In this document: positions 1 through 10,066 of the stretch, piece after piece
How the letters are laid out: every line of letters starts with the position of its first letter
Position numbering within the stretch: the stretch's first letter is position 1
Source of the DNA: Bradyrhizobium japonicum USDA 6
GTDB taxonomy: Bacteria; Pseudomonadota; Alphaproteobacteria; Rhizobiales; Xanthobacteraceae
Direction of reading: 5' to 3'
DNA length: 64,000 bases
Assembly: GCF_000284375.1 (NCBI RefSeq)
Contig: NC_017249.1
Span: 558,001-622,000 of the forward strand
Notes under the pieces: model-generated
Seen by the model: only the letters and a program-made list of their open reading frames with translations
Database searches by the model: none
What the model was told of the DNA's origin: nothing
Program-made: the position numbers and the translations under genes

Positions 1-364
1 CGACGGCAATCACGATCGCGGCTGCGACCGCGCCGGAGAACGGCGCAATGACCCAGGGCGACACCGGTGCCGACGCGGGAGCGGAAGCGACCGCGGCCTC
101 CGCGTGCGCGGGCTCCGGGTCGGGCTTGGCCTCTTCGTCGGGCTTGGCCTCTTCAAACTTGGCCTCTTCGAATTTGGGCTCTTCGACCGCGGCCTGCTCT
201 GGGGTGGCCTGCTCCGGCGTCGGCTGAAACTCCGGTTCGGCGGCCGCCGTCGACTGCGGCTGGGTCGAGATTTCGGTTGCCTCAAGGTCGATGGTGGGCG
301 GGGTGCGCTTGGCACGGCCTGACTCGGGAGCCAGTCCTGCGTCTTCAGGCTTGTCGTCGGCCAT
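1..364 (-). CDS. Mitofilin-like (COG4223/Mic60 homologue) inner-membrane protein, N-terminal part
   Basis: Partial gene running off the left edge; it starts at the ATG at 362-364 and 121 codons are visible. The first ~100 residues are low-complexity and acidic, rich in Glu, Pro and Ala, with an imperfect repeat of the type FEEAK/PDEEAK. A hydrophobic segment (WVIAPFSGAVAAAIVIAV) then begins, as expected for one N-terminal membrane anchor. No catalytic motif is visible. The placement directly downstream of hemD, on the same strand with a 65-bp gap, is the reason for the call: in alphaproteobacteria the Mic60/mitofilin homologue sits beside hemD and helps shape intracytoplasmic membranes. The mitofilin domain itself lies outside the window, so the call rests on context and N-terminal architecture. 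Confidence 0.65.
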   Translation of the reverse strand, partial: MADDKPEDAGLAPESGRAKRTPPTIDLEATEISTQPQSTAAAEPEFQPTPEQATPEQAAVEEPKFEEAKFEEAKPDEEAKPDPEPAHAEAAVASAPASAPVSPWVIAPFSGAVAAAIVIAV

Positions 365-429
365 CGTGACGGTTCCTCACACTCAAATGCCCTAAACGGA
401 CCCGATCGCGTCGGATTCGGCCCGACCTC

Positions 430-1191
430 TTACGCCAAACGGGTCCGCAAAGCACGCTCCAAGGTATCAAATAGGGCATTTTCGTCCGGCGTCGCGGCCC
501 CCAGAACCTGCGACGCACCGGCATCGCGCAGCACGCTGGCGACCGTCTCGGACAGGCAGCATTGCGGGATCGCCAGCGCCGAGATTTCGACGCCTTCGTC
601 TCGTGCCGCATCCAGGAAGGCCCGCGCGCTGCGACGGGAGTAGTGCAGCACCGCCTCGATCCCATGCGCGGCAAAGCCATCGCAGACATCGCGCGGCAGT
701 ATCTTGACCGGAGTCATGCGATAGGTGGTCTGCGTCACCACGCTGAAGCCCTCGGCGCCGAGCTCGGCGCCGAGATCGCGCGACAGATCCGCGCCCGCGA
801 GATAGAGCAGCGTGCCTTTCTTCTTCAGCAGCTTGTCGCGTGCGCTCCGCATCACCTTGTCGCGCAAGGCCGCGGCATCGCCGCCGGCGACGATCACCTC
901 GGCGAAGCCGGCGTCGCGCGCCGCGGCAGCCGTGTGCTCGCCGACCGCAAACAGCGGCAGCTCGAAAAGGCCAAGGTTCTTTAAGCCAAGGGCCTGCAAT
1001 TGCGGCGCGACGGCGCGGATCGCATTGGCCGACGTGACGATGATGGCGCCGTAGTCGGCCTCACTCTCGTCATGGAAGGCGACCGGCTCGAACTTGAGCA
1101 TCGGGGCGAGCAGCACCGCATGACCCCGCGCCCGCAAATTTTTCGCCGTCGCCTCATTGTCGGGATGCGGCCGTGTGACAAGAATGGACAT
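430..1191 (-). CDS. hemD: Uroporphyrinogen-III synthase
   Basis: About 253 aa. It converts hydroxymethylbilane to uroporphyrinogen III in cytosolic tetrapyrrole (haem, cobalamin) synthesis. The N-terminus MSILVTRPHPDNEATA is the typical HemD opening (VTRP near the start), followed by the two-lobed family pattern with IIVTSANAIRAVAP in the middle and a late LHYSRRSARAFLDAA block. Length is normal. An upstream in-frame ATG at 1228-1230 would add 13 residues (MNASPPRGSGTQA) without similarity to the family, so the ATG at 1189-1191 is preferred. It is divergent from tsaD and is followed on the same strand by the mitofilin-like gene, probably as one operon. Confidence 0.93.
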   Translation of the reverse strand: MSILVTRPHPDNEATAKNLRARGHAVLLAPMLKFEPVAFHDESEADYGAIIVTSANAIRAVAPQLQALGLKNLGLFELPLFAVGEHTAAAARDAGFAEVIVAGGDAAALRDKVMRSARDKLLKKKGTLLYLAGADLSRDLGAELGAEGFSVVTQTTYRMTPVKILPRDVCDGFAAHGIEAVLHYSRRSARAFLDAARDEGVEISALAIPQCCLSETVASVLRDAGASQVLGAATPDENALFDTLERALRTRLA

Positions 1192-1342
1192 CGCTTGTGT
1201 TCCCGAACCACGTGGCGGTGACGCATTCACGAAGGCGGCTGCGCGTGACGATTGCGCAGGTGGACCCCGGAATGCTACCGGACGTACCAGAACTCTGCTT
1301 TACGGATGAGCGCAAGGGCGCAAATTGGATAACAATTCGCCA

Positions 1343-2416
1343 ATGCTGGTACTGGGCATCGAAACCACCTGCGACGAGACCGCCGCGGCCGTGATCGAGC
1401 GCGCGCCGGACGGCAGCGGCAAGATCCTGTCCAACATCGTGCGGTCCCAGATCGAGGAGCATGCCCGCTTCGGCGGCGTGGTGCCGGAGATCGCCGCGCG
1501 CGCGCATGTCGACGTCCTCGACGGCATCATCGACCGTGCCATGCACGAGGCCGGCATCGACTATGCGCAGCTCAACGGCGTCGCGGCCGCGGCGGGGCCG
1601 GGGCTGATCGGCGGCGTCATCGTCGGCCTCACCACCGCGAAGGCGATCGCGATGGTGCATGACACGCCGCTGGTTGCGGTCAACCATCTCGAAGCGCATG
1701 CACTGACGCCGCGCCTCACCGACGGAATTGAATTTCCCTACTGCCTGTTCCTCGCGTCGGGCGGCCATACCCAGATCGTCGCCGTCACCGGTGTCGGCCA
1801 ATATGTGCGGCTCGGCACCACCGTCGACGACGCGATGGGCGAAGCCTTCGACAAGGTCGCGAAGATGCTGGGCCTGCCCTATCCGGGCGGGCCGCAGGTC
1901 GAACGCGCCGCGGCAAGCGGCGATGCCACCCGCTTCGCCTTCCCGCGCCCGATGCAGGGACGGCCCGATGCCAATTTCTCGCTGTCGGGATTGAAGACGG
2001 CGGTGCGCAACGAGGCGAGCCGGCTAACCGAGATCGCGCCGCAGGATATCAGCGATCTCTGCGCGAGTTTTCAAGCCGCCGTGCTCGACTCGACGGCCGA
2101 CCGGTTGAGCGTCGGCCTGAGGCTTTTCCGCGAGCGGTTCGGCGCTCCGCATGCCCTCGTCGCCGCCGGCGGCGTCGCGGCCAATCAGGCGATCCGCGGC
2201 GCCCTGCATGACGTCGCGCGGCAGGCCGGGACGCGACTGATCATGCCGCCACCCGCGCTCTGCACCGACAACGGCGCGATGATCGCCTGGGCCGGCGCCG
2301 AGCGCCTGGCGCTCGGCATGACCGACACGATGGAAGCCCAACCCCGCGCACGCTGGCTGCTCGATGCCAACGCCACGGCGCCGGCCGGTTACGGCAACAC
2401 GCGGGCGGGATTCTAG
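1343..2416 (+). CDS. tsaD: tRNA N6-adenosine threonylcarbamoyltransferase
   Basis: 357 aa. It transfers the threonylcarbamoyl group from TC-AMP to A37 of ANN-decoding tRNAs (t6A), acting in the cytosol with TsaB and TsaE. The start [16 protein letters not shown] is the canonical Kae1/TsaD opening. The metal-binding HLEAH motif lies at about residues 115-119, followed by [10 protein letters not shown] and a C-terminal [11 protein letters not shown] block with the third metal ligand. A TTG at 1325, with AAGGG six bases ahead of it, would add six residues; the ATG matches family length better. It is the first gene of a tight tsaD-gpsA-EVE run (2-bp gaps). Confidence 0.96.
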   Translation: MLVLGIETTCDETAAAVIERAPDGSGKILSNIVRSQIEEHARFGGVVPEIAARAHVDVLDGIIDRAMHEAGIDYAQLNGVAAAAGPGLIGGVIVGLTTAKAIAMVHDTPLVAVNHLEAHALTPRLTDGIEFPYCLFLASGGHTQIVAVTGVGQYVRLGTTVDDAMGEAFDKVAKMLGLPYPGGPQVERAAASGDATRFAFPRPMQGRPDANFSLSGLKTAVRNEASRLTEIAPQDISDLCASFQAAVLDSTADRLSVGLRLFRERFGAPHALVAAGGVAANQAIRGALHDVARQAGTRLIMPPPALCTDNGAMIAWAGAERLALGMTDTMEAQPRARWLLDANATAPAGYGNTRAGF

Positions 2417-2418
2417 CC

Positions 2419-3399
2419 ATGACGGCGTTCCGGTCCGTCGCAGTGATTGGTGCGGGCGCGTGGGGCACGGCACTGGCGACGGTCGCGGCGCGCGCCGGAC
2501 GCAACGTGACGCTCTGGGCGCGCAACAGCGAACATGCCGCGCGAATCGCCTCGACCCGCGACAATCCACGGCTGCCCGGCGTGCAGCTGGCGCCGGAGAT
2601 CGTCGTGACGCACGAGCTTGCGGAGGCCGCGCGCGCGGACATGGTGCTGATCGCGACGCCAGCACAGCATTTGCGCGGCGCGGTCAACATGCTGGCCTCG
2701 CATCTGACAAGGCCGGTGCCGATCGTCGCCTGCGCCAAAGGCATCGAGCACGGCACCCATAAATTCATGACCGAAATCATCGCGGAAGCGGCACCTCACG
2801 CGCAGCCGGCGATCCTGTCAGGCCCGAGCTTTGCCGACGACGTCGCGCGCGGCCTGCCGACCGCGGTGACGCTGGCGGCGAAGGACGAAGCGCTGGCGAG
2901 CGCGCTGGTGCAGGCGCTGGGCTCGGCGACCTTCCGGCCCTATCACGCGACAGATGTCCGCGGCGTCGAGATCGGCGGTGCGGCCAAGAACGTGTTGGCG
3001 ATCGCGGTTGGCATCGCGGTCGGGCGCAAGCTCGGCGCCTCCGCCCAGGCTGCGCTGACGACCCGCGGCTTTGCCGAGCTCACGCGCCTCGGCCGTGCCC
3101 TCGGCGCGCGCGGCGAGACGCTCACGGGCCTGTCCGGCCTCGGCGATCTGATCCTGACCTGCTCGAGCCCGCAATCGCGCAATCTCGCGCACGGCCTGGC
3201 GCTGGGCCGCGGCGAGCAGCCGCCCGCGGGCAAGCTCGCCGAAGGCGAGTTCACCGCACCTGTGTTGATCGAACTCGCAGCTTCGCACGACATCGAGATG
3301 CCGGTATCAGAAGCGGTCGCTTCGATCCTGAGCGGCCGGAGCACGATCGACGCTGCGATCTCGGGGCTGTTGACGCGCCCCTTCAAGGCAGAGGAATAA
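2419..3399 (+). CDS. gpsA: NAD(P)+-dependent glycerol-3-phosphate dehydrogenase
   Basis: 326 aa, a full-length cytosolic enzyme that reduces dihydroxyacetone phosphate to sn-glycerol-3-phosphate for phospholipid synthesis. The Rossmann motif [12 protein letters not shown] is at residues 9-20. The catalytic lysine region [11 protein letters not shown] lies near residue 190 and the substrate-binding [13 protein letters not shown] block near 235. The gene starts two bases after the tsaD stop and ends two bases before the next start, so the three are presumably co-transcribed and translationally coupled. Confidence 0.96.
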   Translation: MTAFRSVAVIGAGAWGTALATVAARAGRNVTLWARNSEHAARIASTRDNPRLPGVQLAPEIVVTHELAEAARADMVLIATPAQHLRGAVNMLASHLTRPVPIVACAKGIEHGTHKFMTEIIAEAAPHAQPAILSGPSFADDVARGLPTAVTLAAKDEALASALVQALGSATFRPYHATDVRGVEIGGAAKNVLAIAVGIAVGRKLGASAQAALTTRGFAELTRLGRALGARGETLTGLSGLGDLILTCSSPQSRNLAHGLALGRGEQPPAGKLAEGEFTAPVLIELAASHDIEMPVSEAVASILSGRSTIDAAISGLLTRPFKAEE

Positions 3400-3401
3400 A
3401 C

Positions 3402-3824
3402 ATGGCGTATTGGCTGGTGAAATCCGAACCGTCGGTGTGGTCCTGGGACCAGCAGGTGGCGAAGGGTGCCAAGGGCGAGGCCTGGACCGGCGTGCGCAAT
3501 TACACCGCGCGCCAGAACCTCGTGAACATGAAGAAGGGCGACAAGGCGTTCTTCTATCATTCCAACGAGGGCAAGGAGATCGTCGGCATCGCGGAGATCA
3601 TCAAGGAGGCCTATCCCGATCCGACCGACAAGACCGAAAAATTCGTCTGCGTCGATATCAAGGCCGACAAGCCCTTGAAGACGCCGGTGACGATGGCCGC
3701 GATCAAGGCGGACAAGAAGCTCGCTGATATGGCGCTGGTGAAATATTCGCGTCTGTCGGTGCAGCCGGTGACGGCGGAAGAGTGGAAGCTCGTCTGCAAG
3801 ATGGGTGGGATGTCATCGACGTGA
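3402..3824 (+). CDS. EVE domain protein
   Basis: 140 aa, essentially one EVE domain (PUA-like fold). The start MAYWLVKSEPSVWSWDQ and the following WTGVRNYTARQNL and KGDKAFFYHSN blocks are the typical signature (thymocyte nuclear protein 1 family). EVE domains are related to YTH and PUA domains and are thought to recognise modified bases in DNA or RNA; no catalytic residues are expected. The ligand here is unknown. It is the third gene of the tsaD-gpsA operon. A link to the tRNA-modification gene tsaD is suggestive but unproven. Confidence 0.9.
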   Translation: MAYWLVKSEPSVWSWDQQVAKGAKGEAWTGVRNYTARQNLVNMKKGDKAFFYHSNEGKEIVGIAEIIKEAYPDPTDKTEKFVCVDIKADKPLKTPVTMAAIKADKKLADMALVKYSRLSVQPVTAEEWKLVCKMGGMSST

Positions 3825-3829
3825 ACGGC

Positions 3830-3931
3830 AGAGTGGGCGAAGCGTAGCATGCCCGCCAACCGAGACCGGAGCTTGCCGTGAGATGGTGGGCACGGCGCGC
3901 AAGAGCGCAGCCTTGCCCACCCTACGGCAGC
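3830..3931. repeat. Palindromic intergenic repeat, GTGGGCA/TGCCCACC family, copy 1
   Basis: A segment between two convergent genes with GTGGGC-type arms and a terminal TTGCCCACCCTACGGCAG. The same end sequence occurs near 50181-50198 and 63314-63331. The terminal CTA at 3922-3924 supplies the stop codon of the minus-strand cyclase gene, so the repeat reaches into the coding end. This is a small non-autonomous element; no transposase is nearby. Confidence 0.7.
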
Positions 3932-4995
3932 GTAAACACCTCGCATGGCGACGCGATGCCGCGCAGCGGATGCGATCCGAGCGCGACGAGAGGCGTGTCC
4001 GTCTCCGCGGCCAGCGCCCCCGATACCAGCACGGTCCGTTCCAGGGGCTTGCACAATCCCTCCAGCCGGCTGGCGAGATTGACGGCGGGACCGATCGCCG
4101 TGAAATCGAGCCTGTTGGCGGCGCCGATATTGCCCCAGAGTATTTCGCCGAGATGAAGGGCCGCGCCGAACGCAAGCGGCGGCAGTCCTTGAGCGCCGCG
4201 CTCCCCGTTGAGATACGCCATGCCGGCTTCGGCTGCGCCTGCGGCACGCAGGGCGGCGTCGCAGGCGCGGCGCGGTGAGGCCTCGACCACCGGGAAGATC
4301 GCGAGCACGCCGTCGCCGATGAATTTCAGCACCTCGCCGCCGAAGGCATGAACGGCACCGGCGATGCGATCGAACCAGGCGTCGAGCGCAGCGATGACGT
4401 CGGCCGGCGGTGTGGTCTCCGACAAGGTCGTGAAGTTGCGCAGATCTGCATAGAGCAGCGCGGCTTGAATGGTCTCGCCGAGATCGCGCCGCAGCGGCGC
4501 CGCCAGCACCCGCCCTGCACTGCGCTTGCCGAGATAGGCATCGAGCGTCGCGCGCAACGTGGCGCGCGCAGCGAGCACGGCCAGCGGCGTCGCGGCGAAG
4601 CGCGCAGCCTGGCGCAATTGCTCGATCTCGTCTGCGGTGAACGGACGCGGCCCGATCCAGCCGAGCTGCGGCCCATCTGGTCGTCCGACCACCTCTTCGT
4701 GCACCTCGCCGCCCGCGATGTCGCGTAGCCAGCGGCGACCGGCATCATCGGGCGGGTCGGGCGCCAGCCCGCTTGGTGCGAAGCCGAGGGCCTCGATGAC
4801 CCGGCCGTTCTCCGCGCGCCACAGCCAGGTCCGCTTCGCGATCAGCGGATGCGGCACCTCCAACGTCAGGCTGCCTGCCGCAAGCGGCACACCGTCGGCG
4901 ACCAGATGAGCGCCGAGTTCCGCGAGCAGACGGTCGGCCCCGGGGCAGTCCGAGGCGACATCGACGAGCCAGGCGAGGGTCCGGGAGAGTTGCAT
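3922..4995 (-). CDS. Class III adenylate/guanylate cyclase
   Basis: About 357 aa, soluble; predicted to make cyclic nucleotide from NTP. Residues 1-165 form an N-terminal region of no recognised family, perhaps sensory. The catalytic domain follows. The metal-binding aspartates are in LLYADLRNFTTLSE (~184) and KFIGDGVLAIFP (~228), and the transition-state Asn/Arg pair is in AIGPAVNLASRLE near residue 315. Substrate specificity cannot be settled by eye: the LDFTAIG segment carries the position that usually distinguishes ATP from GTP. The start at 4995 (MQLSRTLAWL) is preferred over an upstream ATG at 5049 that adds 18 residues. The stop codon lies in a repeat. Confidence 0.87.
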   Translation of the reverse strand: MQLSRTLAWLVDVASDCPGADRLLAELGAHLVADGVPLAAGSLTLEVPHPLIAKRTWLWRAENGRVIEALGFAPSGLAPDPPDDAGRRWLRDIAGGEVHEEVVGRPDGPQLGWIGPRPFTADEIEQLRQAARFAATPLAVLAARATLRATLDAYLGKRSAGRVLAAPLRRDLGETIQAALLYADLRNFTTLSETTPPADVIAALDAWFDRIAGAVHAFGGEVLKFIGDGVLAIFPVVEASPRRACDAALRAAGAAEAGMAYLNGERGAQGLPPLAFGAALHLGEILWGNIGAANRLDFTAIGPAVNLASRLEGLCKPLERTVLVSGALAAETDTPLVALGSHPLRGIASPCEVFTLP

Positions 4996-5097
4996 GGCCC
5001 GATGATGGCGAAGGTCGGCCGTCTTTGTCACGGGCAATCCTTGACGCACCGCTCCACCGCCGCCATGTGGCCAGTGTCAGCCCAGGGATGATCGCCG

Positions 5098-5553
5098 ATG
5101 ACCGAGCCATTCGTAGTGCGACGCGAAACCCAGATCGCAGCCCCCCGCGCCACCGTCTTCGCCTATTTGACCGACCCCGAGAAAATCCTGAGCTGGATGG
5201 GCTCCGACGCGACCACGGAGCCGCATCCCGGCGGTCTCTATCTCCTCAAGGGCATCGGCCCGCGCGGCGGCGTCGGCCGCGGCACCTTCCGCGAGGTCGT
5301 GCCGGTGCATCGTCTGGCCTACACATTCGGCTGGGAGGGCGGTCAGGAAGTGCCGCCCGGCTCGAGCCTGATCGAGATCGACCTGATCGAGCGCGACGGC
5401 GGCACGCTACTACGCATGACCCATAGTGGGCTCCCGACCGAGGAACAGGCCGCCGCGCACGCGAAAGGATGGGCGCATTATCTGGGCCGGCTCACGAGCG
5501 CAGCCGCGGGCAGCGATCCCGGTCCGGACAGGGGTGTATCCGACAAAATGTAG
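5098..5553 (+). CDS. SRPBCC (AHSA1/START-like) domain protein
   Basis: 151 aa. The start FVVRRETQIAAPRATVFAYLTDPEKILSWMG is the usual opening of the activator-of-Hsp90-ATPase-like branch of the SRPBCC fold: a beta strand, then the APR..VF..LTDPE..  ..W helix. The middle shows GGLYLLKGI and GRGTFREVVP strands, and the C-terminus HAKGWAHYLGRL is the long closing helix. Such proteins bind hydrophobic ligands; the ligand is not predictable. The gene stands alone, convergent with the topoisomerase gene, with a 14-bp gap. Confidence 0.85.
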   Translation: MTEPFVVRRETQIAAPRATVFAYLTDPEKILSWMGSDATTEPHPGGLYLLKGIGPRGGVGRGTFREVVPVHRLAYTFGWEGGQEVPPGSSLIEIDLIERDGGTLLRMTHSGLPTEEQAAAHAKGWAHYLGRLTSAAAGSDPGPDRGVSDKM

Positions 5554-5567
5554 CGACGCCGGGCGGA

Positions 5568-6737
5568 TCACACCGCCGCGGTCGCCACCACCTGCTGCAA
5601 GAGTTGCTCGCGCCTGGCCTGCGAACGCTGGCCCTTCATGGTGGCGGCGAAGCGTTCGAGGATACCGTCCTCGAAGGCGGTGACGATGGTGTCGTGGACG
5701 TAGCTCTTGCGGCAGATCGCCGGCGTGTTGGAGAGCTTGTCGGCTGCGGCGCGGATGGCGTCCAGCACCTGCTTCTTGCGGCCGCGCTGGCTGCTCGCCG
5801 GTGTGATCCGCGACAGCGATTCCACCACGACCGCGGACGCCATCAGCGTGCGAAAATCCTTCAGCGAAATCTTGATGCCGGCGATCTCGCGCAGAAACGC
5901 GTTTACCTGCGTGGTGCTGACCGCGCGCACGATGCCGTAGGCGTCGCGATACTGGAACATGCGCTTGCCGGGAACGCCGTTGAGGATCCCGATGGCGCGT
6001 ACCAGCTTGGCCGCGTCGCACTCCTTGCGCACCGCCTTGCCGCCCTTGGCCTTGAAGGTCAGCACGAAGGAATCGTCATCGAGCGTAACGTTCGACTTCA
6101 ACATCGTGGTGGCGCCGCGGGTGCCGTTGAGGCGGGCATAGGATTCGTTGCCGGGACGGATCGCGGTGCGTGCGATCAGCTCGATCACGGCCGAGAGTGC
6201 GAATTCGCGCGTCGGCTCGTCACCCGACAGGAACGCCGAGACCTTGCGCCGGATCTTTGGCAGCGCGCCGACGAGCTTTTCCAGCCGGTGCGCCTTGCGG
6301 TGCTCGCGGACCTTTTCCCAATCGGCGTGATAGCGGTATTGCAGCCGGCCCGCGGCATCGCGTCCCACCGCCTGGAGATGCGAGCTCGGATCGGCCGAGT
6401 AACGCACCTCGCGATAGGCCGGCGGCACCGCCATGGCGTGCAGCCTGCGGATGGTGCGGGCGTCGCGAATATGCGCGCCATTGGGGCGGACGAAGGAATA
6501 GCCCTTGCCGCGCCTGATGCGGCGGATGGTCAGCTCGTTCTGGTCGCCGAGCCGCAGCCCCAGCTCCTTGGCGAGCGCCTCGACCGTCGCGGCGGGCGCG
6601 CTATCGAAGACCTTTTTCGGGCTGAGACGGGCCGAACCGGCGGGTTTCGGCCATTGTCCGAGGGCTTTGGCCAGCGCGACAGCAGCAGGATCGGCCGAAG
6701 CGAGCCGCATCGTCCCGAGATTCTGCTGATCCATCAT
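5568..6737 (-). CDS. DNA topoisomerase IB
   Basis: 389 aa (or 388 from a second ATG at 6734). Poxvirus-like type IB topoisomerase that relaxes supercoils through a 3'-phosphotyrosyl intermediate. The N-terminal DNA-binding part contains the signature LTIRRIRRGKGYSFVRPNGAHIRD and VPPAYREVRYS. The catalytic domain includes AIRPGNESYA (first Arg), ISLKDFRTLMAS (second Arg), and the nucleophilic Tyr in CRKSYVHDTIV near residue 358. All key residues are present and the length is normal for the bacterial family. It is a monocistronic accessory topoisomerase. Confidence 0.93.
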   Translation of the reverse strand: MMDQQNLGTMRLASADPAAVALAKALGQWPKPAGSARLSPKKVFDSAPAATVEALAKELGLRLGDQNELTIRRIRRGKGYSFVRPNGAHIRDARTIRRLHAMAVPPAYREVRYSADPSSHLQAVGRDAAGRLQYRYHADWEKVREHRKAHRLEKLVGALPKIRRKVSAFLSGDEPTREFALSAVIELIARTAIRPGNESYARLNGTRGATTMLKSNVTLDDDSFVLTFKAKGGKAVRKECDAAKLVRAIGILNGVPGKRMFQYRDAYGIVRAVSTTQVNAFLREIAGIKISLKDFRTLMASAVVVESLSRITPASSQRGRKKQVLDAIRAAADKLSNTPAICRKSYVHDTIVTAFEDGILERFAATMKGQRSQARREQLLQQVVATAAV

Positions 6738-7158
6738 AGTCTTAAGCCTTAGCCCTGTCTGTTATCGGTCAATGCCGCTGTTCTGATTTTTGTTCCAAGG
6801 TCTCCTGGAGGGTCTCTTGGACGGTCTTTGGGGACCCGGGTTAGCCACTTAGGGTGTTCCGAACCGCATTGCGAGTCCCGAATCAGTGACATGCGGTTTC
6901 TAAATACCTCCTGCGGCGCATGGGCGCCCTGCACGGGCCTATTCCGGCGTCTTGGTAAAGACCTGGAAAGCCGCGCCGGCCTGTTTCAGATCTGCGACAG
7001 TCGCGCCAGGCGGCGTTGATCTTCCGCATGGCCGGCCGCTCGCCGAAGGTCCAGCTTGTGCTCCTTGTCGGGTCCGGTTAGGCGGACGCATAATCGGTTC
7101 AATGATGACGTCGGCTCGCCAGTCACCTGGGCTCGGCTTGCCGTATCTGGAGGGAAGC
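6738..7158. other. 421-bp intergenic region with a small tandem repeat
   Basis: No convincing gene: the short open frames have no recognisable composition or start signals. At about 6799-6832 there are three imperfect head-to-tail copies of GGTCTCCTGGA-like units (GGTCTCCTGGA, GGGTCTCTTGGA, CGGTCTTTGGGG). The last few bases hold the strong Shine-Dalgarno GGAGGG (7149-7154) of the acetyl-CoA synthetase gene. The acs promoter presumably lies here, but I cannot place it. Confidence 0.5.
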
Positions 7159-9105
<1,947 letters not shown>

Positions 9106-9500
9106 GGCACGCCCTCGTGCCCCGGACGCAGCGCAGCGCTTCTTCAGCGGTGCACCGCAGAGCCGGGGCCGATCCAACGGCAGAGCGTGTGGCCCCCTGT
9201 GTCCCGGCTCTGCGCTGCAGCGCGTCCGGGACACAGAGTCCCGGCGAAATAACGGCCATTCACACCCTCACGCACTTGTCAGGACGCGATCCGCCGCGCC
9301 CGCGTCTTTCCAGCCAAGTGTTGTTTTCTTGTCATTTACTTTATTTCGAACATTTTCTTTGTTCCGCGTGCTGGCGGGCCCTTGGCGGCCGCGCGTGGAA
9401 ACCATCCGGTTAACAGGCGCGGTTAAGAATATCCGGGCAAGCGGGCAATTGCCGGTGCTGCGTAGTTTTGGACGATCCGTTCGGGGCAGAGGAAAAATTG
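9106..9500. other. 395-bp region between acsA and the L,D-transpeptidase gene
   Basis: Its first third is the palindromic repeat at 9116-9235. The rest (9240-9500) is more AT-rich around 9318-9362 and probably holds the promoter of the downstream gene. It contains an inverted GAAC-N9-GTTC (9348-9364) and a TTAA-N9-TTAA (9410-9426); neither matches the spacing of the LexA or CtrA sites it resembles. GAGGAAAAA at about 9489-9497 is the ribosome-binding site of the next gene. No gene is seen. Confidence 0.5.
9116..9235. repeat. Palindromic intergenic repeat, CCCGGACGC/GCGTCCGGG family
   Basis: Two nested hairpins downstream of acsA. The left arm is GTGCCCCGGACGCAGCGCAG and the right arm ends GCGCGTCCGGGACAC. 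The inner arms GCACCGCAGAGCCGGGG and GTCCCGGCTCTGCGCTGC are complementary in parts. Composition and structure match the short palindromic elements seen elsewhere in the window. It may also serve as a transcription-end structure for acsA. Confidence 0.7.
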
Positions 9501-10016
9501 ATGTCGGTAAGAATTGCTGTGGCGCTCGCCGCCACCATTGGGGCCGGGGTCTTGATGTCGACGGCGGCGCAGGCGCGGCCGGAAATGGTGGGAGCGCACC
9601 TGGCCGACTATTCGCCGGGCACCATCGTGGTCAAAACCAACGAGCGGCGGCTCTATCTCATCCTCGATAACGGCCACGCCGTGCGCTACCCGGTCGGCGT
9701 CGGCAAGTCCGGCAAGCAATGGGCCGGCACCACCCGCATCGACGGCAAATATCTCAACCCGGCCTGGTCGCCGCCTGCGGAAGTGAAGCGCGACAAGCCC
9801 AGCATCCCCGACGTCATTCCAGGCGGCTCACCGCGCAACCCGATGGGCGTTGCGGCGATGACGCTGGCCGGCGGCGAATATGCGATCCACGGCACCAATG
9901 TGCCGGGCTCGGTCGGCGGCTTCGTCTCCTATGGCTGCATCCGCATGCTCAACGACGACATCACCGACCTCTACAGCCGCGTCTCGGTCGGCACGACGGT
10001 GGTCGTGACGCGCTGA
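9501..10016 (+). CDS. L,D-transpeptidase (YkuD domain), exported
   Basis: 171 aa. Starts MSVRIAVALAATIGAGVLMSTAAQA, a Sec-type signal peptide with a likely cut after AQA (~residue 25). The YkuD domain follows: TIVVKTNERRLYLIL at the front and the catalytic block YAIHGTNVPGS...SYGCIRMLNDDI near residues 130-155, with the conserved His and nucleophilic Cys. Such enzymes make 3-3 peptidoglycan cross-links or attach proteins to peptidoglycan in the periplasm. The start at 9501 is favoured by GAGG upstream and by the signal peptide; an ATG at 9468 is in frame but unlikely. A hairpin terminator follows. Confidence 0.93.
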   Translation: MSVRIAVALAATIGAGVLMSTAAQARPEMVGAHLADYSPGTIVVKTNERRLYLILDNGHAVRYPVGVGKSGKQWAGTTRIDGKYLNPAWSPPAEVKRDKPSIPDVIPGGSPRNPMGVAAMTLAGGEYAIHGTNVPGSVGGFVSYGCIRMLNDDITDLYSRVSVGTTVVVTR

Positions 10017-10038
10017 CCGCGGGGATCAGGCAAGCAAG

Positions 10039-10065
10039 AGCCGCGTCTTTCGACGCGGCTTTTTT
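10039..10065 (+). terminator. Intrinsic terminator after the L,D-transpeptidase gene
   Basis: A perfect 9-bp stem AGCCGCGTC/GACGCGGCT (10039-10047 with 10052-10060), loop TTTC, followed by a run of six T. It is placed 23 bases after the stop codon. There is no A-run on the left side, so it works in the plus direction only. Confidence 0.9.
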
Positions 10066-10066
10066 A

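Noticed and set aside
1325..1336. GGATAACAATT just before tsaD resembles the right half of the E. coli lac operator.
   Set aside because: Only 11 bases match, the left half is missing, and the stretch is in frame with tsaD; coincidence is the simplest reading.
6952..7158. N-terminal extension of acetyl-CoA synthetase from an ATG at 6952.
   Set aside because: The added 69 residues have no family similarity, while 7159 has a strong Shine-Dalgarno and the standard N-terminus.
9348..9364. GAAC-N9-GTTC as a possible LexA (SOS) box before the L,D-transpeptidase gene.
   Set aside because: Alphaproteobacterial LexA sites are direct GTTC-N7-GTTC (or GAAC-N7-GAAC) repeats; both orientation and spacing differ, and the gene is not an SOS gene.
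9410..9426. TTAA-N9-TTAA as a CtrA site.
   Set aside because: The spacing is 9, not 7, unlike the exact site at 45351-45365.
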